Below are positions 63,927 through 64,000 of a stretch of DNA of 64,000 nucleotides, in pieces. The notes below the pieces were generated by a model. That model did no database searches, was not told the DNA's origin, and saw nothing but the letters and a program-made list of their open reading frames with translations. How positions within the stretch are numbered: the stretch's first letter is position 1; every line of letters starts with the position of its first letter. Source of the stretch: Lithodes maja (Eukaryota > Arthropoda > Malacostraca > Decapoda > Lithodidae); contig JBAKBP010013050.1 in assembly GCA_037953745.1 (NCBI GenBank), positions 1 through 64,000 of the forward strand, given 5' to 3'. The position numbers and the translations under genes are program-made.

Positions 63927-64000
63927 CATCACGCCCCTTGTTACCTGCCTCACTACGCTGGGCAGACCCGCACCCACGAATTAGTGATAGCCGGAGGTCA
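63927..64000 (-). pseudogene. G5 gag fragment at the window edge
   Basis: Matches G4 49781-49855, encoding the LRLSLIRGCGSAQRSEAGNKG region of gag just before the zinc knuckle. Continues beyond the window. Confidence 0.75.

Larger units (their letters stand above)
57759..64000 (-). mobile_element. G5, decayed Gmr1-related retrotransposon (3' part)
   Basis: A minus-strand element of the G4 family: 3' LTR at 57759-59617, polypurine tract, 3' UTR, then pol and gag remnants to the window edge. The 5' LTR is outside. It contains a tRNA-like insert, a TTAA MITE, a poly(A)-tailed insert, two 19-base G runs and an integrase deletion. Multiple frameshifts make it inactive. Confidence 0.88.

Overview
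The window is eukaryotic repeat DNA made almost entirely of transposable elements. I recognise no host protein gene and no complete host RNA gene. The Jockey-like, RTE-like, Ty3/Gypsy, Academ-like and piggyBac-like (TTAA) families, the GA/TC-rich simple repeats and the lack of compact genes suggest an arthropod, most likely a decapod crustacean. That host assignment is an inference from family resemblance.

Layout. Positions 1-2158 are the 5' half of a minus-strand LINE (LINE-A: ORF1 with PHD-like and zinc-knuckle domains, then an endonuclease running off the window). It abuts, and probably interrupts, a broken minus-strand LINE-B (2159-about 4137). From 4299 to 55756 there is one LTR retrotransposon, G1, that was about 9.5 kb long and has been blown up to 51.5 kb by nested insertions whose target duplications can be read. 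The first is G3 (10466-36373, a Ty3/Gypsy with 3.3-kb LTRs, 5-bp duplication ACGAT). G3 in turn carries an RTE-like LINE (14839-16535, 13-bp duplication), a TTAA MITE inserted into a copy of itself (24375-25639), and a complete young retrotransposon G2 (26408-35706, duplication CTAT). The second is a 5.6-kb DNA transposon with an uninterrupted 1561-codon, Academ-like transposase ORF (36442-42025, duplication TGG). The third is LINE-B copy 2 with a poly(A) tail, itself carrying a TTAA MITE (42537-44669). The fourth is the minus-strand retrotransposon G4 (44786-53156, duplication AGGG). Removing the insertions restores the G1 reverse transcriptase and RNase H reading frame at every junction. About 2 kb of unrecognised, possibly unique DNA follows (55757-57758), then a fifth LTR element, G5 (minus strand, 57759 to beyond the window), decayed and carrying another MITE, a tRNA-like fragment and a poly(A)-tailed insert.

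G1, G2, G4 and G5 are one related group. They share LTR ends TGTGACG...TAACA, a primer site beginning TGGCGACC (readable in G1, G2 and G4) and 4-bp duplications (G1, G2, G4). Where the domains survive, pol has protease and integrase upstream of reverse transcriptase and RNase H. That is the Gmr1-like arrangement, Ty1/Copia domain order with Gypsy-type enzymes. None of the four has an intact integrase: G1 has stops, G2 lacks the first catalytic aspartate in an otherwise perfect 1726-codon ORF, and G4 and G5 have lost the catalytic core. Yet G2 and especially G4 have nearly identical LTRs, which points to recent mobilisation in trans. G4 also carries a long open, chimeric pol that mixes in pieces of another Gypsy lineage.
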